Source: CAVPJC01 sp963705155 (GTDB taxonomy: Bacteria > Chloroflexota > Anaerolineae > Anaerolineales > UBA4823). From it: 64,000 nt of DNA. Of this stretch, positions 55,149 through 64,000 are shown piece by piece. Under the pieces are notes generated by a model, which saw only the letters and a program-made list of their open reading frames with translations, was not told the origin of the DNA and did no database searches. Positions within the stretch are counted from its first letter, which is position 1. Each line of letters begins with the position of its first letter. The translations under genes and the position numbers were made by a program. The stretch lies in assembly GCA_963705155.1 (NCBI GenBank), contig CAVPJC010000020.1, positions 124,001-188,000 on the forward strand. Reading direction: 5' to 3'.

Positions 55149-55937
55149 TTATAACTCGCCGCGCAGTTTATAAACCAGGATGCCGAAATATTCCTTGAGC
55201 ATAAGCGAGGTAATTTCGAGATTTCCGGAGGTGGGAATGAGCTGCAGCGGCCAGCCTTTCAAGCTGCCCCCGACGAGATTCTCCCAACCGGAGCGGGTGA
55301 CGATGAAATCGGTGGGAGCCGGGATAACCTCGAAACCCTGGTGCTCGAACAGCCCCACGGAGCGCGGCATATGCGATGCAGAAGTCACCAGGATGATGCG
55401 CTGGATACCTACGGCATCCAGAAACTTTTTGCAGTTGACGGCGCTTTCAAAGGTATTGCGCGACCCGGGTTCATACCATAAAGCTGAGGCAGGCACTGCC
55501 AGCATTTCTAGCAAGGCAGCCATGTCACTGGTTGGCTCCGGGCCGGTGGAGAGCCACTCGATGCGCCCGCCGGCGAGCAGCAAATTGGGCGCTTTGCCCT
55601 GGTGGTACAGGCTGGCGGCATAGATCACACGGTCGCCGGCTTGCTGCACCTCCACCGTTGGGCGAGGCGCCTCCGCCGAGGCGGTGCCGCCCGCCAGGAC
55701 AACGATAACATCGGCTTGCGGAATTTCGCCTGTGGGCAGGTAGCGCCATTCCAGAGACCGCGCCAGGGCATAGGACACCCAGCGGTTACCCCCCAGGTAG
55801 AGCAGCAGAAAAGCTGCCAGCAGGGCAGCCTTTCGCCAGGCCGGGCGCCGGAGGACGGCGCCCAGCAGGATCAATATACAGGCCAGGCCCAAAGGGTAGG
55901 CCAATGGAGGCAACAGTTTGGAGAGGTAGAGAAACAT
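55149..55937 (-). CDS. YdcF/ElyC (DUF218) family membrane protein
   Basis: A 262-residue protein with two N-terminal hydrophobic segments (LAYPLGLACILILLGAVL, AALLAAFLLLYLGGN) and a DUF218 domain: ADVIVVLAGGTASAEA, NLLLAGGRIEW, EPGSRNTFESAVN and RIILVTSASHMPRSVGLFEHQGFEVIPAPTDF. ElyC-like proteins affect envelope and undecaprenyl-linked steps, and YdcF can bind SAM. The last residues are LKEYFGILVYKLRG, as usual. Located just upstream of coaBC. Confidence 0.9.
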   Translation of the reverse strand: MFLYLSKLLPPLAYPLGLACILILLGAVLRRPAWRKAALLAAFLLLYLGGNRWVSYALARSLEWRYLPTGEIPQADVIVVLAGGTASAEAPRPTVEVQQAGDRVIYAASLYHQGKAPNLLLAGGRIEWLSTGPEPTSDMAALLEMLAVPASALWYEPGSRNTFESAVNCKKFLDAVGIQRIILVTSASHMPRSVGLFEHQGFEVIPAPTDFIVTRSGWENLVGGSLKGWPLQLIPTSGNLEITSLMLKEYFGILVYKLRGEL

Positions 55938-55941
55938 GCTC

Positions 55942-56692
55942 CTACGGTCTGGCTACAAAATTGAGGGTAACGATAGCCTCATCTTCGGTCTTGAGGATGC
56001 CAGCCATATCGATGGGCCCAAAGCCAAAATCACTCATCAGGATGGTTGTAACCGCTTCACCTGTCAGGGCACCGTCCGCCAGGCGCAGGGTGGAGGTGAA
56101 TTGAACCGGTTTGGTAACTTCTTTAATGGTCAGATCGCCGGTGATGGTGAGGTTGAGATCCTGGCCTTCCTGGTAAGAGGGCAGGCAGGCCTTCGATGTT
56201 GGTGGGGACAAAAGTTACCATAGGGTATTTGGACGATTCCAAAAAGCGCCCGCGAATTGCACCATCACGTCGGCCGCTGTCCGACTTGAATTGGCTTACG
56301 TCTGCGGTGATCGGGCCGATGACGCTGCTCTGGGGGGCGCTCACATCGACGGTGATCTCACCAGACACCTGGGGTGTGGTGCCCACGGCGGTGTTGAAAC
56401 GGTTGTTGTCATTGAAAAAGACTTCTCCCACTTCATATTTTAACTGAGATTCGCCCGGGATGATCTTGTAAATTACCGGCCCATTGGCGGGTGCAGGAGC
56501 CGGTGGATTTTCTGTCGGGGGGGCGGTGGTTGGCTCAACAGAGGCCTGGGTGATTGCAGGCGGCTGCGTGGAGGCGGTTTGTTCGGCTGCAGGAATCGTG
56601 GCAGCCGGGGGCGCCGGGGACGGGGTGACCTGCGGGCCGCAAGCCGCCAGGAGCAGGGCAAACACTATGATGGTAAGGGTAACTTTACGCAT
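55942..56692 (-). CDS. YceI-domain lipoprotein, one frame break
   Basis: A lipoprotein signal (MRKVTLTIIVFALLLAAC) and a Thr/Pro linker lead into a YceI domain: VIYKIIPGESQLKYEVGEVF, GEITVDVSAPQSS, RDGAIRGRFLESSKYPMVTFVPTNIEG. After a break near 56185 it continues in another frame: EGQDLNLTITGDLTIKEVTKPVQF to FVARP at 55942. One surplus base explains it. YceI forms a lipocalin-like barrel that binds isoprenoid-type lipids. It is presumably surface-anchored. Confidence 0.87.
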
Positions 56693-56840
56693 AACATTCC
56701 TTATTGGCAGTCTCTCAAGCCGTTGCGGACTGAAAGACGATCGGGTTGAGATCTTCAGGTTGGACCAGCCAGTCGCCGGTTCTGTCCCGAAAAGTTGTCT
56801 GATTATACGGTAAAGGCGTGAGGGTGGATTGTAAAATAGA

Positions 56841-57686
56841 TTAGTGTTCGGTGAAAATACGCAGCAGGCGGTCCAGGCTTGCCAGGTCTGGCAGGATATC
56901 GATGCGGGCGGTCGGGAAGACTGTCTGTGCCAGCTGGCGGGCCGCCAGACCCTGGTTGGCCTCTATTTCCAATAGCAATAATCCACCCGCGGCAAGCCGT
57001 CGGGGCGCCTGGAGCAGCAGCCGCCGGATCAGATCCAGCCCATCCGGGCCGCCATCCAGGGCCAGGGTGGGTTCTGTTTTGTTCACCTGCAGCCCATGCA
57101 GGGTTGCGGTGGGTATATAAGGCAAATTGGCGCAGATCAGATCGTATGAAGGACCGCTAGGAGGCGCCAGCAAGTCAGCCTGCTGGAAGTGGATCCGGCT
57201 GGCAACACCGTGTTCTTCCGCATTGGCAGATGCAATTTGCAGGGCTGCGGGAGACAAATCGCTGGCTGAGACTTGCAAATCCGGGATATGTACAGCCAGG
57301 GTAATGGCGACGCAGCCGCTGCCTGTGCCCACGTCTGCCGCGCTGCGGCGTTCTGGCCTGGCGCCTAGCCATGCCAGCGCTTCTTCCACCAGCAGCTCAG
57401 TCTCCGGGCGTGGAATGAGCACATCGGGTGTCACCTGGAAGATCAGCCCAAAAAACTCTCGCCGCCCAATCACATAAGGTAAAGGCTCGCCTTTTTTCAG
57501 GCGGGTGAGCAACCGGTTCAGGTGCTGCATCTGAATTGGAGACAGCAGGGTCTCGGGGTGTGCCATGATCCAGGTGCGGTTGACGCCCAGGATATGCGCC
57601 AGCAGCACCTGTGCATCCAACCGGGGGGTTTCGCTGACACGAGCCAGCTGGGCGCTTACGGCCTCGATTTGCTTTTGGAGGATCAT
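56841..57686 (-). CDS. prmC: Peptide chain release factor N5-glutamine methyltransferase
   Basis: A 281-residue protein. The N-terminal helical domain (RLDAQVLLAHILGVNRTWIMAHPE) is followed by the PrmC linker GEPLPYVIGRREFFGL and LIPRPETELLVEEAL. The SAM-binding motif is ADVGTGSGCVAITLA. The catalytic NPPY is replaced by NLPY (residues 187-190), followed by IPT as expected. It methylates the Gln of the GGQ motif in release factors. It is 46 bases downstream of prfA, a classical pairing. Confidence 0.94.
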   Translation of the reverse strand: MILQKQIEAVSAQLARVSETPRLDAQVLLAHILGVNRTWIMAHPETLLSPIQMQHLNRLLTRLKKGEPLPYVIGRREFFGLIFQVTPDVLIPRPETELLVEEALAWLGARPERRSAADVGTGSGCVAITLAVHIPDLQVSASDLSPAALQIASANAEEHGVASRIHFQQADLLAPPSGPSYDLICANLPYIPTATLHGLQVNKTEPTLALDGGPDGLDLIRRLLLQAPRRLAAGGLLLLEIEANQGLAARQLAQTVFPTARIDILPDLASLDRLLRIFTEH

Positions 57687-57732
57687 TCGACAGTCCGGCT
57701 GAGATCACTGCTGCTGGAAGCCCAGACGTGTT

Positions 57733-58803
57733 TTACTCGTCATCCACGCCCACGGCTGAGAGGCGTTCTGTTTCATCCCGGGCGGAGAGTTCATCGATAA
57801 AGCCGTCTATATCACCATCCATCACACCTGCCAGGTTGAAGTTGGAGACGTTGATGCGATGATCGGTGACGCGCGATTGCGGGTAGTTGTAGGTGCGGAT
57901 TTTTTCGGAGCGTTCACCACTACCCACCTGCGAGCGGCGGGTCTCTTCCAATTCCTGCTGGCGCCGGTCTTCTTCGATTTCGTATAAGCGAGCGCGCAAG
58001 ATGCTTAGAGCGCGCAACCGGTTTTGCAATTGAGATCGCTCATCCTGGCAGGCCACAACAATGCCCGTGGGGATGTGGGTGATGCGCACGGCGGTGGCAT
58101 TTTTCTGGACATTCTGTCCACCGGCTCCGGCCGATTTGAACACATCCATGCGGATGTCGCTTTCGGGGATTTCAATTTCAACTTCATCCACTTCGGCCAG
58201 GACGATTACAGTGGCAGTGGAGGTGTGGATCCGGCCCTGGGATTCGGTGGTGGGGATGCGCTGGACGCGGTGCACGCCGGATTCGGATCTTAAGCGTGAA
58301 AAAGCCCCGCGTCCTTTGACCATTACAATGACCTCTTTATATCCGCCAATGCCGATTTCATTGGATGAAAGCACTTCGGTGGACCAACGACGGCGTTCCG
58401 CATAGCGGCTGTACATCCGGAACAGGTCGGCGGCGAAAAGGGCGGCCTCGTCGCCGCCGGTGCCGGCGCGGATTTCCATGATGACATTTCGCTCATCACG
58501 TTTATCTTTGGGCACGAGCAGGCTTCTAATCTCTGCTTCCATCTGGCCGATCTGGGGTTCCAACTCGCTGATCTCGACCTCTGCCAGCTGCCTGAGCTCG
58601 TCATCATCGGCGTTTTTTAACAGGCGGGCATCCTCCAGACTTGCCATGGCAGTCTGGTACTGGCGGATTTTTTCGACAATCGGCTCCAGGTCGATACGTT
58701 CCTTGTTCAACTCTGCGGCGCGCTGATAGTCGTCGCCAACTTCCATCAGCTCGCGGTTAATTTCTTCAAAACGGTTTTCAATTGTTGATAATTTTTCGAG
58801 CAT
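57733..58803 (-). CDS. prfA: Peptide chain release factor 1
   Basis: A 356-residue class I release factor. The GGQ motif is at 228-230 in KSAGAGGQNVQKNATAVRITHIPTG. The codon-recognition tripeptide appears as P-T-T (184-186) in RIPTTESQGRIHTSTATV, fitting the PxT of RF1. The N-terminal coiled-coil domain and the AGTGGDEAALFAADLFRMY segment are intact. It terminates at UAA and UAG. Transcribed ahead of prmC, which modifies its Gln. Confidence 0.96.
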   Translation of the reverse strand: MLEKLSTIENRFEEINRELMEVGDDYQRAAELNKERIDLEPIVEKIRQYQTAMASLEDARLLKNADDDELRQLAEVEISELEPQIGQMEAEIRSLLVPKDKRDERNVIMEIRAGTGGDEAALFAADLFRMYSRYAERRRWSTEVLSSNEIGIGGYKEVIVMVKGRGAFSRLRSESGVHRVQRIPTTESQGRIHTSTATVIVLAEVDEVEIEIPESDIRMDVFKSAGAGGQNVQKNATAVRITHIPTGIVVACQDERSQLQNRLRALSILRARLYEIEEDRRQQELEETRRSQVGSGERSEKIRTYNYPQSRVTDHRINVSNFNLAGVMDGDIDGFIDELSARDETERLSAVGVDDE

Positions 58804-58910
58804 AGACCAGGATTATACCACCGGAACTTTTAGCAATTTGCCTGCGTCTAGTGCGTACACGGGCCAGACACCCAAATGATCACTGCCCTGGATGATACCG
58901 GGAGGGTACG

Positions 58911-61295
58911 ATGAAGACGAAATTGACATGGATTGTTTTCCTGCTTGTTGCGGCGCTGTGCTGGGTCAGCCCGGCATCCGCCGATGGCATCATCATTCCT
59001 GAACCGCCCATCTGCGGGCCGGAACCCTGCCCGCCTCTGCCATGCCCGGGAGAATTCCCCTGCCCGCCAATGCCGCCGATTGCCCAACTGGTGGTGAAAT
59101 ATCACCGGGTGACGGTTACCATTCAAGACCAGCTTGCAGTTACCCACGTGGACCAGGTGTTTTACAATCCCAATGACAGGCAGGTCGAAGGCACCTACAT
59201 GTTCCCACTGCCGGTGGACGCGGCCGTTACAGCTTTCACGCTGTGGGTGGATGGTCAGCCGGTTGAAGGTAAAGTGCTGGATGCAGAGGAAGCCCGCCAG
59301 ACCTACGAAGACATTGTGCGCACGATGAAAGATCCGGCGCTGCTGGAATATGCCGGGCGTGGTGCAGTCCAGGCGCGCATCTTCCCCATTCCCTCCCAGG
59401 GTGAGCGCCGCATTGAGCTCGATTACAGCCAGGCTCTGGCTGCTGAAAATGGACTGGTTCGATATATTTACCCGCTGAACACCGAAAAGTTTTCAGCCTG
59501 GCCGCTGGAAGACGTGAGTGTCAGTGTGGAAATTCGCTCCTCCACATCGCCCATCCGGGCAGTGTACTCTCCCAGTCACCCGGTTTCTTTGAGCCGGGAG
59601 AATAATTTCATTGTCAGGGCCGGTTATGAAGAGGCCGATGTCCGCCCAGAACGAGATTTTGCGTTGTACTATTCGCTGGGAGAAGAGCAGGCTTTTCACC
59701 TCATCTCGTACCGTGATGGATTTGATCCCTCCGACCCGGACGGCTACTTTCTGGCGCTGCTTGCTCCACAGCCGGAGGCTCCTGCTCTCACACTTTCCAA
59801 GGATATTATTCTGGTGCTAGATCGATCGGGAAGTATGGAAGGCGAAAAATTTGCCCAGGCTCAGGAGGCGCTGCGCTACGTGCTGCGTCACCTCAATCCT
59901 GAAGACCGGTTCAACATCATCGCTTTCAGCACCGGCATCGAGACTTATGCCACGGATTTGCGGTCAGCCGACGAGGCTAATGAAGCGCTTGCCTGGGTTG
60001 ACAGGCTGGGAGCGCAAGGAAGTACAGATATTCAGCGCGCTTTGTTGGAAGCAGCTGCGATGGCCGATCGAGAAAAACCAACTTACCTGCTCTTCCTGAC
60101 CGATGGGCTGCCGACGGTGGGTGTAACCAACAGCCAGCAAATTCTGGATGACGTGGGACGGGATACACCGGAGAACGTGCGTCTGTTTGCTTTTGGTGTG
60201 GGATACGATGTGGACACTTTCCTGCTCGATTCGTTGGCCCAGGCGCACCATGGGCGCAGCACGTACGTCAGCCCTGGAGAAAAGCTGGACGAGATCCTCT
60301 CGGCGTTCTATGCCGGGATCAGCACGCCGGTGCTCACCGACCTGGAGCTGGATTTCGGCGATGCTGGCGTCTATGACATCTACCCCAACCCGCTGCCAGA
60401 TCTTTTTGCCGGTTCGCAGATCGTCGTAGCCGGGCGTTACCGCCAGGGTGGAATCACCACCGTGACGCTGCGCGGTCAGGTGAACGGGCAGACACAGAGC
60501 TTTCGATTTCCGGAAACAGTTTTCACAACCCGTAACGAATCCAATCTCTCAACGATCGAGTCTCCTATCACCCGTCTGTGGGCAACCCGCAAGATCGGCT
60601 ATTTGCTCAACCAGGTGCGCCTTAACGGGGCCGACCCGGAGACGGTAAACCAGATCGTGCGCTTGAGCATCCGTTACGGCATTGTCACGCCATATACCTC
60701 ATACCTGGTGACGGAGCCACTGCCGCTGGGCGCGACAGAACAGAGCCGGATCGCTGCCGAGCAGTACGCGGAGATCCAATCGGCTCCCGCTGCGCCATCC
60801 TCCGGACAGGCAGCCGTGGAGAAAGCCGCCGATCAGGGAGCACTGGCAGCAGCAGAGGCAGCTCCACAAATCTCGCAGGAGGCTGACGGAGTTGTGAAAG
60901 CGGTGGGAGCGAGGGCATTTGTGTTGGCCGAAGGCGTTTGGGTGGATACAGGCTATGAACCTGATGAGATGAAAACCATAAAAGTGGCATTTCTCTCTGA
61001 TGATTACTTCAAGCTGGCAGAGGCTCAGCCAGATCTTGCAGCGGCCTTTGCCCTGGGTAGTCGTGTGATTGCCTTGAGAGGCGGAGTGGCTTACGAGGTG
61101 GTGGATGCGGATCAATCGACCCCTGCGGTGGAAATCCCCCTCATACAGGCAGATCCTACATCAGTGCCGCTGACCGAGCCAACCAGGGTACCCGGTGGGG
61201 CTTCTTCTTCCAGCAGGACCCTCAGCAGCCCAACCCTGTGCGAGCGCGCTTCTGCCATTGGGTATGGTGTTGGCGGCGCTGGTTTTATCACCTAA
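58911..61295 (+). CDS. Secreted VIT/vWA domain protein, uncertain C-terminus
   Basis: A 794-residue protein. A signal peptide (MKTKLTWIVFLLVAALCWVSPASA) and a Pro/Cys-rich stretch precede a VIT domain (VDQVFYNPNDRQVEGTYMFPLP, AEEARQTYEDIVR). A vWA domain follows with the MIDAS motif DIILVLDRSGSMEGEK and FLTDGLPTVGV. This is the inter-alpha-trypsin-inhibitor layout. The frame's last 30 residues are Ser/Gly-rich. Another frame from about 61190 reads AAQPCASALLPLGMVLAALVL, a likely C-terminal anchor, so a break near 61190 is suspected and the true end may lie up to 61383. Divergent from prfA. Confidence 0.85.
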   Translation: MKTKLTWIVFLLVAALCWVSPASADGIIIPEPPICGPEPCPPLPCPGEFPCPPMPPIAQLVVKYHRVTVTIQDQLAVTHVDQVFYNPNDRQVEGTYMFPLPVDAAVTAFTLWVDGQPVEGKVLDAEEARQTYEDIVRTMKDPALLEYAGRGAVQARIFPIPSQGERRIELDYSQALAAENGLVRYIYPLNTEKFSAWPLEDVSVSVEIRSSTSPIRAVYSPSHPVSLSRENNFIVRAGYEEADVRPERDFALYYSLGEEQAFHLISYRDGFDPSDPDGYFLALLAPQPEAPALTLSKDIILVLDRSGSMEGEKFAQAQEALRYVLRHLNPEDRFNIIAFSTGIETYATDLRSADEANEALAWVDRLGAQGSTDIQRALLEAAAMADREKPTYLLFLTDGLPTVGVTNSQQILDDVGRDTPENVRLFAFGVGYDVDTFLLDSLAQAHHGRSTYVSPGEKLDEILSAFYAGISTPVLTDLELDFGDAGVYDIYPNPLPDLFAGSQIVVAGRYRQGGITTVTLRGQVNGQTQSFRFPETVFTTRNESNLSTIESPITRLWATRKIGYLLNQVRLNGADPETVNQIVRLSIRYGIVTPYTSYLVTEPLPLGATEQSRIAAEQYAEIQSAPAAPSSGQAAVEKAADQGALAAAEAAPQISQEADGVVKAVGARAFVLAEGVWVDTGYEPDEMKTIKVAFLSDDYFKLAEAQPDLAAAFALGSRVIALRGGVAYEVVDADQSTPAVEIPLIQADPTSVPLTEPTRVPGGASSSSRTLSSPTLCERASAIGYGVGGAGFIT

Positions 61296-61329
61296 CAAAA
61301 TCTTTACTTGTTTTCGCTCATTTTTCGTG

Positions 61330-61418
61330 TATAATGTGGATGACTTCTGGGGAATAATTAAAAGATTGACGGGTAAGCCATAAGCAAACTTGCGATCCTT
61401 GATAACGCATGCTATAAT
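61330..61418 (+). promoter_or_regulatory. Tandem promoters of rho
   Basis: The nearer one is TTGCGA (61390-61395) and TATAAT (61413-61418) with a 17-base spacer. A second TATAAT lies at 61330-61335 with a weak TTGTTT 16 bases before it. The leader from 61425 to 61565 is about 140 nt without a gene. Leader-based autoregulation of rho is known in other bacteria and is possible here. Confidence 0.6.
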
Positions 61419-61565
61419 GCGGGCGTTATACCTCCCCTGGTCTTGATGCCCCTGGTTGGTTTGTAATCAATTGACTGGCCCCACGCTGTGCCCATTGCTT
61501 TTGAACGGGCGGCGGCGGTGGTACTCTATCCTCATTTATTTGATCCCACGATTGAGCTATAAAAT

Positions 61566-63005
61566 ATGAAGGTTTTAGAACTGGAAAACACTCCCCTGGA
61601 GGCTTTGCGCCAAAAGGGCAAAGACCTGAACGTTCCCAACGCGTTTCGTCTGAAAAAAGAAGATTTGATCTTGCGAATTCAACAAATCGAGGCCGAGCAA
61701 GAGGGCCTGGAGGTGCGCGGTGGGATTCTTGAGATTATGAGCGAAGGTATTGGATTCTTGCGGTCAGGCCATTACCAGCCTGGTCCGTTTGATGTCTATG
61801 TCTCACAATCTCAAATTCGCCGTTACAATTTACGTAATGGCGATATGATCATCGGGCATGTACGCCCGCCGCGCGAATCCGAGAAGCATTACGGCTTACT
61901 GAAGGTGGAAAGCGTCAACGGGGTGGATCCGGAGATTGCCAAGCGCCGGCCAACCTTTGAATCGTTAACGCCCATCTTTCCGGATAGGCGCTTTGATCTG
62001 GAAACGGATCGCCACACGCTCTCTACCCGCCTGATCAACCTGGTAACACCCATCGGGCGCGGGCAGCGCGGCCTGATCGTTTCACCCCCCAAAGCGGGTA
62101 AAACCACCATTCTCAAGCAGTTGGCTAATTCGGTTTCCACAAAATACCCGGAAGTGCACCTGATGGTAGCGCTGATTGGCGAGCGGCCTGAAGAAGTGAC
62201 CGATATGGACCGCTCGGTGGATGCGGAGGTGATTTCCTCCACCTTCGATGAACCGGTGACGTCGCATGTGCGTGTGGCTGAAATGGCGCTGGAGCGAGCA
62301 AAACGCCTGGTGGAAGTGGGCCGTGACGTGGTGATCTTGATGGATTCGATCACACGGCTGGCACGCGCCTACAACCTGGTGGTCACGCCTTCCGGTCGCA
62401 CCCTTTCCGGTGGTATCGACCCCTCGGCGCTTTATCCGCCCAAACGCTTCTTTGGCGCAGCCCGCAATATTGAAGAAGGCGGCTCGCTGACCATCATTGC
62501 TACCTGCCTGGTTGATACTGGCTCGCGTATGGATGACGTGGTTTACGAAGAGTTCAAAGGCACCGGCAATATGGAACTGCATCTCTCCCGCAAGTTGCAG
62601 GAGCGGCGCGTTTTCCCCGCGATTGATATCGAACGTTCGTCCACCCGGCGAGAAGAGCTGCTGCTGGGTCCGGATATCACACCGCGCGTCTGGCTGATGC
62701 GACGCATGTACGACCAGATGGTCACCGCTCCCCCCCACGGCGCCGGTTTGGACCCTTCCACAGCTACAGAAGCTATCTTGCAGCGTCTCTCCCGTACGTC
62801 GAATAATCAGGAATTCCTGGAAACGCTGACCGAGGACGACCCGGTGAAAAATGAAGCCGGCTCCGGGGAAACCCCGAGCTTTGCAAGGCAAATCGAAGAT
62901 GTGGGGCTTTGTTTCAGGGGCGGCCTGGATGGTGGCGCTCGCCCTGGTGGGTGTGGCGGTGTACCTGGGATGGCAGCGTGCCTTTGCCGCCGCCCCTGCG
63001 GCTGA
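61566..63005 (+). CDS. rho: Transcription termination factor Rho, 3' end probably frame-broken
   Basis: The product has an N-terminal SAP-like helix region (LEALRQKGKDLNVPNAFRLKKEDLILRI), the RNA-binding domain (GGILEIMSEGIGFLRSGHYQPGPFDVYVSQSQIRRYNLRNGD), Walker A SPPKAGKTT, VALIGERPEEVTDM, Walker B DVVILMDSITRLARAYN, and the Q/R-loop parts SGGIDPSALYPPKRFFGAARN. Rho is a hexameric RNA helicase that ends transcription. Beyond LETLTED the frame runs on into Gly/Arg-rich nonsense to 63005. One C added to CCC at 62838-62840 would end Rho at 62854 (430 residues), overlapping the next ATG as ATGA. Confidence 0.95.
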   Translation: MKVLELENTPLEALRQKGKDLNVPNAFRLKKEDLILRIQQIEAEQEGLEVRGGILEIMSEGIGFLRSGHYQPGPFDVYVSQSQIRRYNLRNGDMIIGHVRPPRESEKHYGLLKVESVNGVDPEIAKRRPTFESLTPIFPDRRFDLETDRHTLSTRLINLVTPIGRGQRGLIVSPPKAGKTTILKQLANSVSTKYPEVHLMVALIGERPEEVTDMDRSVDAEVISSTFDEPVTSHVRVAEMALERAKRLVEVGRDVVILMDSITRLARAYNLVVTPSGRTLSGGIDPSALYPPKRFFGAARNIEEGGSLTIIATCLVDTGSRMDDVVYEEFKGTGNMELHLSRKLQERRVFPAIDIERSSTRREELLLGPDITPRVWLMRRMYDQMVTAPPHGAGLDPSTATEAILQRLSRTSNNQEFLETLTEDDPVKNEAGSGETPSFARQIEDVGLCFRGGLDGGARPGGCGGVPGMAACLCRRPCG

Positions 63006-63958
63006 ACCAGGCCTGATTGTGCAGGTTGCCCCCACACAGGCCGAGCAGAAACTTGAAGATGTGATTCTGCCATCAGTTACCCACCTCACAGGAAGTAAAA
63101 GCCCTCTCTCGAAAAACCTTTCTACATACCATTATCCCTAATCGACCGCGTATGGATGTGAAGAACTATCAGGTGAGCATCGGGGATTCTTTGTTTGAGA
63201 TTGCCAACAAATACAGTGTCAAACCCGAGACTGTGTTGTGGGCAAACTACGACCTGCTGAACGATAACCCCGACTTGATTTCGCTGGACATGGAACTGAA
63301 AATACCACCGGTGGATGGCGTGTATTACGAATGGCAGGCAGGCGATACGGTTGAGAGCGTTGCCGGCCATTTTGAAGCCAAAAAAGAGGATATCCTTGCC
63401 TGGACAGCCAACCAGATCGACCTGACAAACCCGGAGGTCGAACCGGGAACCTGGATTATGGTTCCAGGCGGGCACCGAGAGTTCCGGCAATGGGTTATTC
63501 CCACCATCCCGCGTGGGCGAGCAGGCGTATCGGCTTCGGTATACGGCGCAGGGGCCTGCGAAGGCGGCTACGATGGCGCCTATGGCACGGGTGGGTTTAT
63601 TTGGCCAGCCGGTAACCATTACCTGTCTGGCAACGATTACTGGTCGGGGCATCTGGCGATTGATATTGCTGCCGGCGAAGGAGCTCCCATTTATGCCGCC
63701 GATAGCGGAGTGGTTGTCTTCTCGGGTTGGGCCACCGGTGGTTATGGTTATATGATCATGATTGACCATGGTAATGGTTACCAGACCCTTTATGGACACC
63801 TGAGCAACACCGCCGCATCCTGCGGGCGCAGCGTGGGACAGGGTGGTATCATTGGTTATTCTGGAAGCACCGGTAATTCGACCGGCGCCCACCTGCATTT
63901 TGAGGTACGTTATGAGGGTGGTTTCATCAACCCATGGTATGTGTTACCAGCCCCATAA
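62851..63958 (+). CDS. LysM plus M23 metallopeptidase, one frame break
   Basis: It begins MKPAPGKPRALQGKSKMWGF with a membrane segment (SGAAWMVALALVGVAVYLGW). Near 63088 the frame changes, and it continues TFLHTIIPNRPRMDVKNYQVSIGDSLFEIANKYSVKPETVL, a LysM module, then a second (YEWQAGDTVESVAGHFEAKKEDILAW). The C-terminal M23 domain has HLAIDIAAGEGAPIYAADSG, GYGYMIMIDHGNGYQTLYGHL and GAHLHFEVR. One surplus A in CTCACAGG explains the break. It is probably an anchored cell-wall endopeptidase or a regulator of one. It starts within the end of rho. Confidence 0.9.
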
Positions 63959-64000
63959 AAATTTCAATGTTGCCTGCAGCAGGGGATCGCTTTTCACACT

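Noticed and set aside
1..64000. CRISPR arrays, tRNA or rRNA genes, intact insertion sequences
   Set aside because: Intergenic regions were read for spaced direct repeats, cloverleaf-like segments and transposase motifs; none was convincing.

Overview
The window looks like a chromosomal segment of an Anaerolineae-type Chloroflexota bacterium. This is inferred from family content, not from a marker phylogeny. The clues are a bifunctional phosphoglucose/phosphomannose isomerase, small DUF951 and DUF1232 proteins, Thr/Pro-rich lipoproteins with LysM, NBR1-like or YceI domains, a short-type alpha-glucan phosphorylase, a CdaA-YbbR-Der operon, and a family 5 solute-binding protein whose domain order matches a pattern I associate with this group. 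No rRNA, tRNA, CRISPR array, prophage or intact insertion sequence was seen.

Layout. Positions 1-1.8 kb hold the end of thrS, then infC-rpmI-rplT with a terminator; infC starts at an AUC codon. From 1.9 to 6.2 kb there are secreted lipoproteins: a sugar dehydrogenase-like propeller, a metallophosphatase and an M1 metallopeptidase. From 6.2 to 15.7 kb lies an accessory island with six GNAT acetyltransferase genes plus a HAD hydrolase, an amidase and an MFS transporter. Its first gene is preceded by a strong promoter, a 31-codon reading frame and two terminators that share a 9-nt repeat, which looks like an attenuator. From 15.7 to 27.1 kb there are housekeeping and envelope genes: ilvE, a nucleotidyltransferase, PAP2 phosphatase, PGI/PMI, rsmI, a glycolipid-type glycosyltransferase, M50 protease, HD protein, TyrA and a Kbl-like synthase. 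From 27.3 to 31.3 kb is a peptide/nickel-type ABC importer whose binding protein appears circularly permuted. From 31.4 to 37.7 kb are coaE (fused to a GNAT-like domain), cdaA, cdaR, der, deoC, a zinc-finger protein and a NUDIX hydrolase. From 37.8 to 47.6 kb are a LysM lipoprotein, glgP, a DUF2179 membrane protein, a CcrM-like methylase, a caspase-like protein, a structured noncoding segment, and M29 and M20 peptidases. From 47.6 to 53.1 kb is a polysaccharide cassette (bi-domain oxidoreductase, heparinase-like protein, glycosyltransferase). The rest holds a GNAT-DUF952 fusion, coaBC, ydcF, yceI, prfA-prmC, a VIT/vWA surface protein, rho and an M23 peptidase.

Quality caution. About twenty genes carry a single-base frame break, many in short homopolymers, and these include rho, cdaA and other genes expected to be intact. 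I read most of them as sequence or assembly errors, not gene decay. Such genes are annotated over their whole span and the break is stated in each entry. The features most worth following up are the permuted binding protein, the attenuator ahead of the acetyltransferase array, the caspase-like protein with its unknown C-terminal domain, and the 220-bp structured noncoding element beside it.
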